Origin: Pseudomonas sp. UBA5706
GTDB taxonomy: Bacteria; Pseudomonadota; Gammaproteobacteria; Pseudomonadales; Pseudomonadaceae
Length of the DNA: 64,000 nt
Direction: 5' to 3'
NCBI RefSeq assembly: GCF_002419965.1
Contig: NZ_DIHC01000006.1
Coordinates: 1 to 64,000, forward strand
A model generated the notes under the pieces. It did no database searches. It saw only the letters and a list, made by a program, of their open reading frames with translations, and was not told the origin of the DNA. This document shows, piece by piece, positions 55,584 through 64,000 of this stretch. Position numbers and translations under genes: made by a program. Each line of letters starts with the position of its first letter. Position 1 is the stretch's first letter.

Positions 55584-57533
55584 ATGTTGAACACCCTTCT
55601 TCCCATCCTGCTGTTCGCGGCCCTGGGGCTGGCGATTCTCGGCGCTCTGCGGCGGGCAGCCATGTGGCGCAACGGACGTGCGTCCAGGGTCGATCTGCTG
55701 GGCGGTCTGCTGGCGATGCCCAAGCGCTATATGGTCGATTTGCACCATGTGGTCGCGCGGGATAAATACATCGCTAACACTCACGTCGCGACGGCCGGCG
55801 GCGCAGTGGCGTCCATCGTGCTGGCGATTCTGGTCCATGGTTTTGGCCTGCATAACCGCATCCTGGGCTACGCACTGCTGCTGATGTCGGCGGTGATGTT
55901 CGTCGGTGCGATCTTCATGTACCTGCGCCGTCGTCACCCGCCGTCGCGCCTGTCGAAAGGTCCGTGGATGCGCCTGCCGAAAAGCCTGCTGGCGTTCTCC
56001 GCCTCGTTCTTTCTGGTGACCCTGCCGGTCGCGGGCATCCTTCCGGAATACTTCGGTGGCTGGCTGCTAGCGATCATCCTTGGGATCGGTGTGCTGTGGG
56101 GTGTTTGCGAGTTGTTCCTCGGCATGACCTGGGGCGGTCCGATGAAGCACGCCTTCGCCGGTGCGCTGCATCTGGCATGGCATCGCCGGGCCGAGCGCTT
56201 TGGTGGCGGTCGTTCCACGGGCCTCAAACCGCTGGATCTGACTGATCCAAGCGCGCCGCTGGGTGTGGAAAAACCCAAGGATTTCACCTGGAACCAGTTG
56301 CTGGGTTTCGACGCCTGTGTGCAATGCGGCAAGTGCGAAGCGGCATGCCCGGCGTTCGCGGCAGGTCAGCCGCTGAACCCTAAAAAGTTGATTCAGGACA
56401 TGGTGGTGGGTCTGGCGGGAGGCACAGACGCCAGCTTCGCGGGCAGCCCCTATCCGGGTAAAGCCGTGGGCGAGCATGGGGGTAGTCCGCATCAACCGAT
56501 CGTCAACGGGCTGGTGGACGCCGAAACCCTGTGGTCCTGCACCACCTGCCGCGCATGCGTGGAAGAGTGCCCGATGATGATCGAGCACGTGGACGCCATC
56601 GTCGACATGCGCCGCCACCTGACGCTGGAAAAGGGCGCGACCCCGAATAAAGGCGCTGAAGTCCTGGAAAACCTCATCGCTACCGATAACCCCGGCGGTT
56701 TCGCACCGGGTGGGCGAATGAACTGGGCGGCGGATCTGAATCTTGATCTGATGAGCGCGAAGCGGACGGTCGACGTGCTGTTCTGGGTCGGCGATGGCGC
56801 GTTCGACATGCGCAACCAGCGCACCCTTCGCGCGTTCGTCAAAGTGCTAAAAGCGGCCAAGATCGATTTCGCAGTGCTGGGGCTTGAAGAACGGGACAGC
56901 GGCGACGTAGCCCGTCGTCTCGGTGATGAGGCGACGTTCCAGATGCTCGCCAGGCGCAATATCCAGACACTGTCCAAATACAGCTTCAAGCGCATCGTTA
57001 CCTGCGACCCGCACAGCTTCCACGTACTAAAAAATGAATACGGCGCCTTCGATGGCAACTATGTGGTGCTGCACCACAGTACCTACATGGCCGAGCTGAT
57101 TGGCAACGGTGCGCTGAATCTGGGACAGCACAAAGGCGCCAGCGTGACCTATCACGACCCCTGCTATCTGGGCCGCTACAACGGCGAATACCAAGCACCA
57201 CGTGACGTGCTCAAGGCATTGGGGATCGAGGTGATGGAGATGCAACGTTCCGGTTTCCGCTCCCGCTGCTGTGGCGGCGGCGGCGGTGCGCCGATCACTG
57301 ACATTCCCGGCAAGCAGCGTATTCCCGACATGCGTATGGACGACATTCGCGAGACTGGCGCCGAACTGGTGGCCGTGGGTTGCCCGCAGTGCACGGCGAT
57401 GCTTGAAGGCGTGGTCGAGCCGCGCCCGATGATCAAGGACATTGCCGAACTGGTAGCCGACGCCCTGCTCGAAGACGCCGCCGCACCCGCTAAATCGGCG
57501 CCGGTTAAACGCAAACCTGCGGAGGTGCATTGA
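55584..57533 (+). CDS. dgcB: Dimethylglycine demethylase subunit DgcB (Fe-S membrane protein)
   Basis: A 649-residue membrane electron carrier. The N-terminal part (about 1-200) has several membrane helices; two 4Fe-4S motifs follow (CVQCGKCEAACPAF at about 245 and CTTCRACVEECPMM at about 318), then two CCG domains (ending CCGGGGGAPI near 563). It should take electrons from DgcA or the flavoprotein toward quinone. ATG 55584 follows GGGAG. Its TGA overlaps the next ATG. Confidence 0.93.
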   Translation: MLNTLLPILLFAALGLAILGALRRAAMWRNGRASRVDLLGGLLAMPKRYMVDLHHVVARDKYIANTHVATAGGAVASIVLAILVHGFGLHNRILGYALLLMSAVMFVGAIFMYLRRRHPPSRLSKGPWMRLPKSLLAFSASFFLVTLPVAGILPEYFGGWLLAIILGIGVLWGVCELFLGMTWGGPMKHAFAGALHLAWHRRAERFGGGRSTGLKPLDLTDPSAPLGVEKPKDFTWNQLLGFDACVQCGKCEAACPAFAAGQPLNPKKLIQDMVVGLAGGTDASFAGSPYPGKAVGEHGGSPHQPIVNGLVDAETLWSCTTCRACVEECPMMIEHVDAIVDMRRHLTLEKGATPNKGAEVLENLIATDNPGGFAPGGRMNWAADLNLDLMSAKRTVDVLFWVGDGAFDMRNQRTLRAFVKVLKAAKIDFAVLGLEERDSGDVARRLGDEATFQMLARRNIQTLSKYSFKRIVTCDPHSFHVLKNEYGAFDGNYVVLHHSTYMAELIGNGALNLGQHKGASVTYHDPCYLGRYNGEYQAPRDVLKALGIEVMEMQRSGFRSRCCGGGGGAPITDIPGKQRIPDMRMDDIRETGAELVAVGCPQCTAMLEGVVEPRPMIKDIAELVADALLEDAAAPAKSAPVKRKPAEVH

Positions 57534-58753
57534 TGAGCGACATTATCCGCCGCGACCCCCGGGCCGAATGGATCGCCCGTAACCGCTTGCACCCGCTGCA
57601 CGCCACGATGCAACCCACGCAGAGCAGCTGGATGGGGCCCAATGGCGTCATCCGCAAGAACGTCCACGGCATCGGCTTCATCGGCCCCAACGGCATCAAG
57701 CGTATCGACCGCACCGGCGCGCAGCAGGGCGCAGCGGTCAAGCGTTCGGCGTCTGTTGACGTGCAACTGCCATTGCATCAGGTTGCGGCGCCGGCTTTCT
57801 ATATCGCTGTCGTGCCCGACATGGTCGGTGGCCGCTTGAGCAGCCACGACCGCGACTTGCTGGGCCTGGCCCACGGTCTGGCCGGGCAGGACGGTGCGGT
57901 ACTGGCCGTGGTTTTCGGCGAGCACAAGGAAAGCGCCTTCGAAACGGCGGGCGTTGACCGTCTGCTGGTGCTCGATGGCGGCGAATTCAGCGGCTATTCA
58001 CCTGAACAGCGGGTACAAGGCCTGCGAGCTGTGGATAACCAGTTCGGCCCGCGCCACTGGCTGCTTCCCGATAGCCGCACCGGTGGCGGTGAATTGGGTC
58101 GGCGGTTTGCCGCAAGCATCGGTGAGCGCCCGGCGACTCGCGTTTGGCAGGTCAAGGATGAACAAGCCACCGGCCGCGCAGGCGCGGGCCGTGAAGATCT
58201 GATGCGCCCGGTATCGCGCCTGATTCTGGCCGCTGCAGAGTGCGCTGAGCCGGTCAGCGAAACCCGCCACGAAGCGTTGCCAATGGAGTTGTCCACAGCC
58301 TTGGTGCGCAGCTTGCCCCGTATCGAGGATATGGGCGCGGTCGCGGTCGATCCGGCACTTATCCCCATGGCCGAAGCGGAATTCATTTTCTCAGGAGGCA
58401 ATGGGGTCAAGGATTGGGACCTGTTTCACCGCACGGCAGCGGCGTTAGGAGCGACCAAGGGCGCCTCTCGGGTGGCTGTGGATGACGGCTTCATGAGTCG
58501 CGATCGACAGGTCGGCGCATCCGGGACCTGGGTAACCGCACGGGTGTATGTGGCCGTCGGTATTTCCGGTGCGATCCAGCACCTGCAAGGTATTGGCGCT
58601 TGCGACAAGGTGGTGGCGATCAATCTCGATCCCACCTGCGACATGATCAAACGCGCGGATTTATCAGTGATTGGCGAAAGTGCGGCGATACTCGGTGCAC
58701 TGATCGACGCCGTCCAGGCCTACCGGAACGGGGCGAAGCGCGATGCAGCCTGA
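57533..58753 (+). CDS. etfA: Electron transfer flavoprotein alpha subunit of the dgc operon
   Basis: A 406-residue EtfA-like subunit. An N-terminal extension of about 90 residues (MSDIIRRDPRAEWIARNRLH) with Met/Pro/Asn repeats (SWMGPNGVI, IGPNGIK) precedes the alpha/beta domain; the FAD domain at the end has SRDRQVGASGTWV and VAVGISGAIQHLQGI. It shuttles electrons of the demethylase. GGAGG precedes the ATG, which overlaps dgcB's stop. Confidence 0.9.
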   Translation: MSDIIRRDPRAEWIARNRLHPLHATMQPTQSSWMGPNGVIRKNVHGIGFIGPNGIKRIDRTGAQQGAAVKRSASVDVQLPLHQVAAPAFYIAVVPDMVGGRLSSHDRDLLGLAHGLAGQDGAVLAVVFGEHKESAFETAGVDRLLVLDGGEFSGYSPEQRVQGLRAVDNQFGPRHWLLPDSRTGGGELGRRFAASIGERPATRVWQVKDEQATGRAGAGREDLMRPVSRLILAAAECAEPVSETRHEALPMELSTALVRSLPRIEDMGAVAVDPALIPMAEAEFIFSGGNGVKDWDLFHRTAAALGATKGASRVAVDDGFMSRDRQVGASGTWVTARVYVAVGISGAIQHLQGIGACDKVVAINLDPTCDMIKRADLSVIGESAAILGALIDAVQAYRNGAKRDAA

Positions 58754-60208
58754 CAACAAATTGCCTGTGGATAAAAGCGGCATTCATATCATCAGCCTCG
58801 TTTCCATCGGCGCACACCCGACTTCCGGTCGTCCGCGTCGTGCTGAACAGGACGCCCGCGCTGTCGAGTTGGGCCTGCAACTGGCTGGGGATAACCTGCA
58901 CGTGCTGCATGCCGGTAAGGCCGAAGAGCCCGCGCTGCGGGCGTACCTGGGCATGGGCCTGAAAGAACTGCATGTGCTTGAGCAACCTCAAGACGCCGAT
59001 GCACTGCCAGGGCTGGCCGATTACATACGCGAATCCGGCGTGCAAATGGTCCTCGCGGGCACCCAGGCCGAAACCGGCGAAGGCTCCGGCATGTTGCCGT
59101 ACCTGTTGGCCGAGAGACTTGGCTGGCCGCTGGTGGTCGGTATGGCCGAGGTGGAATCCATCAACAATGGCAGTGCGCAGCTGCTCCAGGCACTGCCACG
59201 CGGGCAGCGTCGGCGCCTCAAGGTTCGTCTGCCCTTCCTGGCCACTGTGGATAACGCCGCGCCCAAACCCCGGCAAAGTGCGTTCGGCCCTGCTCAGCGC
59301 GGCACGCTGGACGTCGAACAGACTGAATGGGTAATCGATGAGTTATCCACAACCTCCGAACTGACGCCTGCCAAACCCCGGCCAAAACGTTTGAAAGTCA
59401 TCAAGGCAAAAAGCGGTGCAGATCGGATGAAAGCAGCTACGGCGAAAGCCAGTGGTGGCAGTGGTCAAGTGCTCAAGGGTGTAAGTGCTCAGGAGGGCGC
59501 TGCGGCGATATTGAAGCTGTTGGTGGAAGAGGGGGTGGTTCGGTGAGAGTCATTCTGAGTAATGTTGCATGTGCAGACGCAAACATACTTTTGACTCCTT
59601 CAACCGTCTTGGGTCGGTAATCGACAATACCGATCCATTCGCGCGGAGGGCTTGTTGGAGACCCTCTCTGCTGAATGAGCTGGGCGTTAGCTCGCATGAC
59701 AACATCGAGAACACGCCTTTGACTTCTTGGGCGGACCCTTTGCAACCGATCGGAGAACTGGGAGTTTGTATCGAGCAGCCGCGTTCGATTCTGGACCGCC
59801 GTCATGCCTACATACCCACAATGTCTGTGAATCCGCCTGTGGGTAAACGGTTAGGCCACGGCCAGGGATTAAGCCATACGTGGTCTGCACGCCATTGAGT
59901 AGATATTGACCAGTGCCGCATCTTTCATTTGGCAGAGCGTCCCAAAGTGCCCAACACCAATGCGCCCGCATTTTTTCCATAGCCAAATGGCATCCCTTGC
60001 GATTTACAAACAGTCGCTGTTGGCAGTTCTGTGGATAAGGTGTTGTCAGTCCTCTACAGGCCTTACTACGCATGCCTTACAGAGCGTTGATCAAGTCATG
60101 ATCATCCCTGTGCGCTGGGAGGTTTTGCATAAGTCATCGTTTTTTCTACTTTTTTGCATTGAGCTAAAACGACTTTCCCACAATTGCTGTGGGCGGCGCT
60201 GTGGATAA
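58030..60208. promoter_or_regulatory. Cluster of exact DnaA boxes
   Basis: Exact TTATCCACA (or its complement TGTGGATAA) occurs at 58030-58038, 58766-58774, 59246-59254, 59343-59351, 60030-60038 and 60200-60208; five point one way and 59343 the other. One-mismatch boxes lie at 58289-58297, 58477-58485 and 59838-59846. By eye only one more exact copy exists in the whole window (4547-4555). Four lie in etfA/etfB coding sequence and two in the gene-free stretch beyond. Confidence 0.6.
58743..59546 (+). CDS. etfB: Electron transfer flavoprotein beta subunit of the dgc operon
   Basis: A 267-residue EtfB-like subunit (AMP-binding fold) overlapping etfA by 11 bases. GLKELHVLEQPQDADAL, MVLAGTQAETGEGSGMLPYLLAE and LPRGQRRRLKVRLPFLATV are family segments. 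A basic linker (PKPRPKRLKVIKAKSG) and a C-terminal helix (EGAAAILKLLVEEGVV) correspond to the arm that wraps EtfA. Together with EtfA it should accept electrons from the dimethylglycine demethylase. Confidence 0.88.
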   Translation: MQPDNKLPVDKSGIHIISLVSIGAHPTSGRPRRAEQDARAVELGLQLAGDNLHVLHAGKAEEPALRAYLGMGLKELHVLEQPQDADALPGLADYIRESGVQMVLAGTQAETGEGSGMLPYLLAERLGWPLVVGMAEVESINNGSAQLLQALPRGQRRRLKVRLPFLATVDNAAPKPRQSAFGPAQRGTLDVEQTEWVIDELSTTSELTPAKPRPKRLKVIKAKSGADRMKAATAKASGGSGQVLKGVSAQEGAAAILKLLVEEGVVR

Positions 60209-60375
60209 GTTGTTTGTGGATGGCGGCGAACGCCGTGACGCGAAGGGGGCGGGCACTTGGCTGTTTTTTAATCAGCGGGGAGCCGTTGCAGAGGCCAGCT
60301 TGCTGGCGAATGCGTTATGCCGGGCGAATCGAGGATGCGACTGGCATATTACATTCGCAGCGAAGGATTCTCTGG
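59547..60375. other. Gene-free stretch between etfB and gbcA
   Basis: About 830 bases where the genes converge. Frames on both strands are weak and mutually inconsistent; a decayed gene is possible but not recognisable. It holds two exact DnaA boxes, an AT-rich tract (60121-60176, about one third G+C), twin TGATCA sites (60088, 60099) and the inverted repeat CCCACA-N5-TGTGGG (60177-60193). Confidence 0.55.
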
Positions 60376-61674
60376 TTACTCGTGATTAACCGCCACACCC
60401 TTCAAGTACTGCGCAGGCTCGGCGCCCATATTTTCGAGAAGCTTGGCGCTGTACCAATCGATGAAGTTGACCACGCCGAACTCATAAGTTTTCGAATACG
60501 GGCCTGGCTGGTAGGCGATCGAGTTGATGCCGCGCTGGTTTTCTTCGGCCAGTCGGCGGTCCTGATCGTTGGTGGCATCCCAGACTTCACGCAGACGTGC
60601 GACATCGTAGTCCACGCCCTCAACGGCATCCTTGTGCACCAGCCACTTGGTGGTGACGAGGGTTTCCTGTGCGCTGATCGGCCACACCGTGAACACGATC
60701 ACGTGATCGCCCATGCAGTGGTTCCAGGAATGCGGAAGGTGCAGGATGCGCATCGAACCGAGGTCCGGGTTCTTGATGCGGCCCATCAGTTTGCTGCTGC
60801 CCTGTTTACCGTCCATGGTCATCGAGACGGTGCCTTTGAGCAGCGGCATGCGCACGATCCGGTTACGCAGGCCGAAGCTCTTGTGGGCGAACGGAATTTT
60901 TTCGGCTTCCCAGGCCGCGGCGGAGGCGGCGACGTGGTCCTTGAATGCCTGGTCGGCGCGTGGATCGGTGACGTCATCCCATTCCAGCAGGGTGTTCAGC
61001 AATTCGGGGTGCGAACCGTTGCAGTGATAGCACTCGCGGTTGTTTTCCAGCACCAGCTTCCAGTTGGCCTTTTCAACCAGGGTGGTTTGCACCGCCACCT
61101 TGGTGTTTTCCATGTCGTACGGTTCCATGTAGTGATTCAGCGTCTGCAGGAACTCGTCGATCGCTGGCGGGTTGGACGCCAGGCTGATGAAGATGTAGCC
61201 GCCAGCCACCTTGCAGTTCACCGGCTTGAGGCTGAACTGCTTCATGTCGAAGTCGGCGCCCATCTCGGTGCCCGCATAGAGCAAGCGGCCGTCCAGTTCG
61301 TAAGTCCACTGGTGGTATGGGCACACCAGTTTGGCGACCTTGCCTTTTTCCTTGGTGCACAGACGCGAGCCGCGGTGGCGGCAGACGTTATGAAAGGCGT
61401 TGACCGAACCGTCCGCGGCGCGCACTACCAGGATCGGATTCTTGCCAATCTGCAGAGTCAGGAAGTTGCCCTTTGCCGGGATCTCGCAGGTCATGCCCGC
61501 GATCAGCCACTCTTTTTGAAAGATTTCCTGCATGTCGATTTCAAACAGCCGCTCATCGCTGTAGAACGGCTGCGGCAGCGAGTAAGTGCGCTCGCGGTTC
61601 TGCAGCATTTCAGCGGTGGCCTTGCGTGCGGGTTCCAGCGGATCGCCCAGGCTCAGAGTTGCGGTGACGTCCAT
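60376..61674 (-). CDS. gbcA: Glycine betaine monooxygenase oxygenase subunit GbcA
   Basis: GbcA is the Rieske oxygenase that hydroxylates a methyl group of glycine betaine to give dimethylglycine and formaldehyde. The 432 residues have the Rieske site CRHRG ... CPYHQW (about residues 95-120) and the mononuclear iron region ENNRECYHCNGSHPEL (about 209-224). ATG 61674 follows GAGGA. It is divergent from its reductase gbcB, as in P. aeruginosa PA5410-PA5411, and in that species is activated by GbdR. Confidence 0.95.
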   Translation of the reverse strand: MDVTATLSLGDPLEPARKATAEMLQNRERTYSLPQPFYSDERLFEIDMQEIFQKEWLIAGMTCEIPAKGNFLTLQIGKNPILVVRAADGSVNAFHNVCRHRGSRLCTKEKGKVAKLVCPYHQWTYELDGRLLYAGTEMGADFDMKQFSLKPVNCKVAGGYIFISLASNPPAIDEFLQTLNHYMEPYDMENTKVAVQTTLVEKANWKLVLENNRECYHCNGSHPELLNTLLEWDDVTDPRADQAFKDHVAASAAAWEAEKIPFAHKSFGLRNRIVRMPLLKGTVSMTMDGKQGSSKLMGRIKNPDLGSMRILHLPHSWNHCMGDHVIVFTVWPISAQETLVTTKWLVHKDAVEGVDYDVARLREVWDATNDQDRRLAEENQRGINSIAYQPGPYSKTYEFGVVNFIDWYSAKLLENMGAEPAQYLKGVAVNHE

Positions 61675-62004
61675 CTTTGATGTCCTCAGACCGCATTTTG
61701 GGCAGTCTACGAATGTGGCTGATACGGTTGTGGTCGGTGTCTGGCACGCAAGGCGACGGTGTTTTCTGTCGCTCATGTTTAGGGTTGAAATATCTGCTTC
61801 TCGATGTCGGCGAGTGTGTAGCCGGGCGAGCGGTGAACCTTATCCATGGGCGACATGGCCGAATCCGTTTCCGACTACGCAACCCCTATAGATCGGGGCT
61901 GGTCGCCATGAGCATGTGAATGTCGCTGATAGGTAAATAGCATGCTCGTGCGTTACGCAGAATCGCCACCATAAGAGGCCGACAGTCGGCCGTGGAGAGT
62001 GAGT
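61675..62004. promoter_or_regulatory. Divergent gbcA-gbcB control region
   Basis: This 330-base stretch holds no gene and must carry both promoters and, by analogy, binding sites for the AraC-type regulator GbdR, which is not encoded in the window. I see a perfect GGCCGA-CAG-TCGGCC palindrome (61977-61991) directly before the gbcB ribosome site (GGAG 61994-61997); it would form a hairpin at the start of the mRNA. Confidence 0.6.
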
Positions 62005-63105
62005 ATGTCCCAGAGTTTCCTCAACCCGGTCAACACGCAGACCTGGGCCAATGGCCGCCACCTGGTGCGGGTCGTCAAAGTGATCCAGGAAACCTGGGAC
62101 GTACGCACCTTTTGCTTCATGGCCGACCAACCGATTCTGTTTTTCTTCAAGCCGGGTCAGTTCGTCACCCTGGAGCTGGAAATCGAAGGCGTGCCGATCA
62201 TGCGCTCCTACACCATTTCCAGTGCGCCGTCGGTACCGTACAGCTTCTCGATCACCATCAAGCGCGTGCCCGGCGGCAAGGTGTCCAACTGGCTGCACGA
62301 CACGTTGCATGAAGGTCAGGAGCTGGCGGTGCACGGCCCGGTTGGCCTGTTCAACGCCATCGACTTCCCGAACCCCAAGATCCTTTACCTCAGTGGCGGG
62401 GTCGGCATCACCCCGGTCATGTCCATGGCGCGCTGGTACTACGACACTAACGCCAACGTCGACATGGTATTCGTGCACAGCTCGCGGTCACCCAAGGACA
62501 TCATCTACCACCGCGAGCTGGAGCAGATGGCCTCGCGGATCAACAATTTCTCGCTGCACATCGTCTGCGAGAAGCATGGACTGGGCGAGCCGTGGGCTGG
62601 TTATCGTGGCTACCTGAACCAGAAAATGCTGGAGCTGATGGCACCGGACTTCATGGAGCGCGAGGTGTTCTGCTGCGGCCCGACGCCGTACATGAACGCT
62701 GTCAAACGCCTGCTGGAAGCCAACGGTTTCAACATGGCTCAGTATCACGAAGAGTCGTTCGGGGCGACGCCGCCGGAGGCCCGGGCCGACGCCGTGGAGC
62801 ACGCCGAGCAGGCTGCCGACGCACCGGATCTCGATGTCGCGGAGCTGCATCAGGTCGAGTTCACCGACACCGGCAAGAGCATTCGTGTGGCGCCAGGCGA
62901 AACCGTCCACGCCGCAGCTGCCAAGCTGGGGCTGATGATCCCCAAGGCCTGCGGCATGGGCATCTGCGGTACATGCAAAGTCATGAAGCTCAGCGGTGAG
63001 GTGGAGATGGAGCACAACGGCGGCATCACCGATGACGACGTGGAAGAGGGTTATATCCTGTCGTGCTGCAGCGTGCCGAAAGGCGACGTCCGGATCGAGT
63101 ATTGA
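62005..63105 (+). CDS. gbcB: Glycine betaine monooxygenase reductase subunit GbcB
   Basis: A 366-residue flavin/iron-sulfur reductase feeding electrons from NAD(P)H to GbcA. The FAD motif is MRSYTISSAPS, the nucleotide-binding segment is SGGVGITPVMSMARWYY, the CCGPTPYMNAVKRLL motif ends that domain, and a plant-type 2Fe-2S domain closes the protein (CGMGICGTC plus the last SCC). ATG 62005 follows GGAG; a GTG at 61999 is possible. Confidence 0.95.
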   Translation: MSQSFLNPVNTQTWANGRHLVRVVKVIQETWDVRTFCFMADQPILFFFKPGQFVTLELEIEGVPIMRSYTISSAPSVPYSFSITIKRVPGGKVSNWLHDTLHEGQELAVHGPVGLFNAIDFPNPKILYLSGGVGITPVMSMARWYYDTNANVDMVFVHSSRSPKDIIYHRELEQMASRINNFSLHIVCEKHGLGEPWAGYRGYLNQKMLELMAPDFMEREVFCCGPTPYMNAVKRLLEANGFNMAQYHEESFGATPPEARADAVEHAEQAADAPDLDVAELHQVEFTDTGKSIRVAPGETVHAAAAKLGLMIPKACGMGICGTCKVMKLSGEVEMEHNGGITDDDVEEGYILSCCSVPKGDVRIEY

Positions 63106-63231
63106 CGGTTTAGGCAGGCGTACGGCACGCCGGCGGTGGCGACCTCAAGAACGCCACCGTTAGCAGGCCGCGCTGCTGGAAGCGATCGGGCGGGGAGCGC
63201 GCCGCTCATGGCGCGTCCCTGGTGTAGATCA

Positions 63232-64000
63232 TTACAACCTGAATCGCGCCACCATGCCGTTCAAATCTACAGCCAGGCGCGCCAGCTCGTTGCTGGCGGC
63301 GGTGGTCTGGTTAGCACCTGTGGTTGACTGAGCCGACAGGTCGCGGATGTTGACCAGGTTGCGGTCCACTTCGCGAGCCACCTGCGCTTGTTCTTCGGCA
63401 GCGCTGGCAATCACCAGGTTGCGCTCATTGATTTCAACCACTGCACTGTTGATGGTGTCCAGCGCAACGCCCGCGCCTTTGGCGATGTTCAAGGTCGATT
63501 CGGCGCGGTCAGTGCTGCTGCGCATGGAGTTGACCGCCTGCTCGGTACCCCCTTGAATACTGCCGATCATGCGCTCGATTTCACTGGTCGATTGCTGGGT
63601 GCGATGGGCCAGGGCACGTACTTCGTCGGCAACCACCGCAAAACCGCGACCTGCCTCACCGGCGCGGGCCGCTTCGATGGCGGCATTGAGGGCCAGCAGG
63701 TTGGTCTGGTCGGCCAGGCCGCGAATCACGTCCAGCACCTTGCCGATGTCGCGAGATTCGTCGGCCAGGTTGCCAATCAACTTGGCGGTGCCCTGTACGT
63801 CGCTGCTCATGCGCTCAATGGCGCTGACGGTTTCCTGCACCAGGTCGCGACCATCGCTGGCAGACGTCGTGGCGTTTTGCGAGGCCTGGGAGGTGCTCAC
63901 GGCGTTGCGCGCCACTTCCTCTACCGCGCTGGTCATCTCGTTGACCGCAGTTGCGGCCTGTTCGATTTCATTGTTCTGCTGCGACAAGCCGCGGGCGCTT
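63232..64000 (-). CDS. Methyl-accepting chemotaxis protein, 3' part
   Basis: The last 256 codons of a chemoreceptor gene that starts beyond the right edge. The cytoplasmic signalling hairpin is clear: the tip GLADQTNLLALNAAIEAARAGE-type segment with FAVVADEVRALAHRTQ, preceded by DESRDIGKVLDVIRG and followed by the adaptation helix. The end NGMVARFRL is typical of Pseudomonas receptors. The ligand-binding part is not in the window. Confidence 0.95.
   Translation of the reverse strand, partial: SARGLSQQNNEIEQAATAVNEMTSAVEEVARNAVSTSQASQNATTSASDGRDLVQETVSAIERMSSDVQGTAKLIGNLADESRDIGKVLDVIRGLADQTNLLALNAAIEAARAGEAGRGFAVVADEVRALAHRTQQSTSEIERMIGSIQGGTEQAVNSMRSSTDRAESTLNIAKGAGVALDTINSAVVEINERNLVIASAAEEQAQVAREVDRNLVNIRDLSAQSTTGANQTTAASNELARLAVDLNGMVARFRL

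Noticed and set aside
59473..60073. Overlapping frames after etfB as a real gene on the minus strand
   Set aside because: Two partial frames in different registers, no start site and no family that I recognise; at most a decayed gene.
61720..61760. TGGCACGCAAGG as a sigma-54 promoter for gbcA/gbcB
   Set aside because: The -12 TTGC element is missing at the required distance.

Overview
The window looks like a chromosomal segment of a fluorescent or syringae-type Pseudomonas. Coding density and GC are high, gene blocks match the order known from P. aeruginosa (PA0419-PA0432, PA0546-PA0555 and PA5385-PA5411 types), an SAH riboswitch sits before ahcY, and Pseudomonas-style REP palindromes lie between genes. 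I see no tRNA, rRNA, CRISPR array, complete insertion sequence or prophage.

Layout. 0.2-12 kb: a LysR regulator of MdcR type, a hemolysin-III membrane protein, rsmE, bioA, a secreted flavin amine oxidase, cytochrome b561 with yceI, the RNA helicase rhlE, a solute-binding protein and an unrecognised glycosyltransferase-like protein. 12-15 kb: ahcY-metF behind an SAH riboswitch. 15-21 kb: a decaying acid-sugar locus (otnI, otnC, a twice-frameshifted otnK, a gutted ltnD, a DeoR regulator) with an AT-rich patch holding one unknown gene. 21-27 kb: MAPEG protein, lipoprotein cytochrome c', DUF1090, ligB, a three-gene envelope-type operon and a LysE exporter. 27-36 kb: an orphan 2464-residue TcA insecticidal-toxin subunit followed by the remnant of a second copy, and a DUF3077 gene. 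36-45.6 kb: metK with an ArsR-methyltransferase regulator, then divergent tktA-epd-pgk-lipoprotein-MliC-fba. 45.6-63.1 kb: carnitine and betaine catabolism. 63.2-64 kb: the 3' end of a chemoreceptor gene.

The right third forms one pathway. CdhA oxidises L-carnitine to dehydrocarnitine, CdhC cleaves it with acetyl-CoA to betainyl-CoA and acetoacetate, and CdhB is the likely thioesterase releasing glycine betaine. GbcA/GbcB remove the first methyl group to give dimethylglycine, and DgcA/DgcB with a dedicated EtfA/EtfB pair remove the next to give sarcosine. CdhR is the local regulator.

The signals I find most worth checking are: a dense cluster of exact DnaA boxes (six of the seven in the window) over etfA-etfB and the gene-free stretch after it; a five-unit REP array between cdhA and cdhB whose spacers are copies of the ends of those two genes; the TcA gene with a tandem, internally deleted relative and AT-rich patches over its predicted receptor-binding region; and two separate SAH-sensing controls (riboswitch and SahR-like regulator with a perfect palindrome) over the SAM cycle.
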